The notes beneath the pieces are model-generated. The model worked only from the letters and a program-made list of their open reading frames with translations, searched no databases and had not been told where the DNA came from. This document shows, in pieces, positions 22,207-22,542 of a stretch of DNA of 22,542 bases. Both the position numbers and the translations under genes were made by a program. Each line of letters begins with the position of its first letter. Positions within the stretch are counted from its first letter, which is position 1. This DNA comes from Leucogyrophana mollusca (taxonomy: Eukaryota; Basidiomycota; Agaricomycetes; Boletales), in contig MU266685.1 of NCBI GenBank assembly GCA_021014945.1, positions 1 through 22,542 on the forward strand. The letters are read 5' to 3'.

Positions 22207-22341
22207 TGTTACCCTTTTAGGGTGACAGCTCATATATTCACTCATACCTACTGTTACCCTTTTAGGGTGACAGCTCATATATTCACTCATACCTACTGTT
22301 ACCCTTTTAGGGTGACAGCTCATATATTCACTCATACCTAC
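22207..22341. repeat. Three exact tandem copies of a 45-bp unit
   Basis: Units start at 22207, 22252 and 22297 and are identical by eye. Each begins TGTTACCC and contains a dyad (CTGTTACCCT, 3-nt spacer, AGGGTGACAG when the preceding C is included) whose 10-nt arms match at nine positions. The unit length is a multiple of three and is open on both strands, but the coding look is a by-product of the repeat. Confidence 0.95.
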
Positions 22342-22350
22342 TATAAATAG
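22342..22350 (+). promoter_or_regulatory. TATA box before the partial gene at the window end
   Basis: The sequence TATAAATAG directly follows the third 45-bp repeat, 148 nt upstream of the ATG at 22498. A pyrimidine- and A-rich leader follows, typical of a fungal or LTR transcription start. Confidence 0.6.
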
Positions 22351-22497
22351 CTACTAAAACCTTAATTTACAACATCTTGTACTTACTCACTTACTTACCA
22401 TCAATACTACCAAGCGGTCGTGTTAGTGGATCGAGTGAACAAGTATAACGAAAACGTTACACTTTTTTAACACCCAACAAAACTTGTTGAGTATTCG

Positions 22498-22542
22498 ATG
22501 GCAACTCAAGCCAACACCCGCGCAGCCTCGCGCGCCGGCGTA
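22498..22542 (+). CDS. Start of an unidentified protein, cut by the window end
   Basis: Fifteen codons are visible (MATQANTRAASRAGV) and the frame is open at the window edge. An Ala/Thr/Ser/Arg-rich start like this is seen in gag proteins of fungal Ty3-like elements, but also in many other proteins. The assignment rests on the LTR-like block upstream. Confidence 0.4.
   Translation, partial: MATQANTRAASRAGV

Larger units (their letters stand above)
22207..22542 (+). mobile_element. Putative 5' LTR and gag start of an LTR retrotransposon, partial
   Basis: The block starts with TG in TGTTAC, has a tandem enhancer-like repeat, and a TATA box at 22342-22350. Possible LTR ends are GTTACA at 22461 or TAACA at 22472, either of which is an inverted match to the start. 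A short spacer and an ATG at 22498 follow. This is the order expected of U3, R, U5, leader and gag. No tRNA-complementary primer site is obvious, and the 3' LTR and target duplication are outside the window. An ordinary promoter and gene start remains possible. Confidence 0.38.

Noticed and set aside
22084..22335. Minus-strand frame with repeated MSEYMSCHPKRVT-like units
   Set aside because: It is only the reverse reading of the 45-bp tandem repeat, which stays open because the unit is a multiple of three.

Overview
The window looks like nuclear DNA of a filamentous basidiomycete, probably an Agaricomycete. The genes are dense and split by many introns of about 50-70 nt with GT...AG ends. The content (a class I hydrophobin, a HIRA histone chaperone, a Fet3-type ferroxidase, a Tnp2-type transposase) fits that group. 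All gene models here were spliced by hand from the sequence. The models for HIRA, the transporter, the hydrophobin, the ferroxidase, the zinc-finger/RING protein and the transposase close in frame from ATG to stop.

Layout, left to right: 1-834 holds no gene I can support. The minus strand 835-4286 encodes a complete HIRA-type histone chaperone in 13 exons. It diverges from a plus-strand Dal5/ACS-like major facilitator transporter at 5016-7622, with 18 exons including some of 15-19 nt. A small class I hydrophobin (7984-8420, minus) converges on the transporter. Further right is a membrane-anchored multicopper ferroxidase of the Fet3 type (9242-11796, minus). No Ftr1 permease is visible beside it. 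After about 1.2 kb with only doubtful open frames comes a plus-strand gene at 13069-16283. It joins 17 C2H2 zinc fingers, a long Ser/Pro-rich middle and a C-terminal RING finger.

The right part (about 17.0-22.5 kb) is accessory DNA. A Tnp2-family (CACTA/EnSpm-like) transposase of about 1053 residues runs from 17221 to 20549 and appears intact. A perfectly spaced 27-nt-arm hairpin built from 9-bp repeats lies 62 nt upstream of its ATG. Downstream there is a divergently transcribed pair: a small protein with an acidic tail (20746-21347, minus) and a coiled-coil protein (from 21479, plus). The coiled-coil gene's third exon ends at a good 5' splice site. Nine bases later begins a block of three exact 45-bp repeats, a TATA box and a new ATG near the window end. 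I read this block as the 5' LTR and gag start of a retroelement inserted in an intron, but the 3' half lies outside the window.

The left genes are ordinary chromosomal housekeeping and surface/iron functions with no evident joint pathway. The most unusual signals are the repeated intron position inside zinc fingers and the transposase neighbourhood with its hairpin and divergent gene pair.
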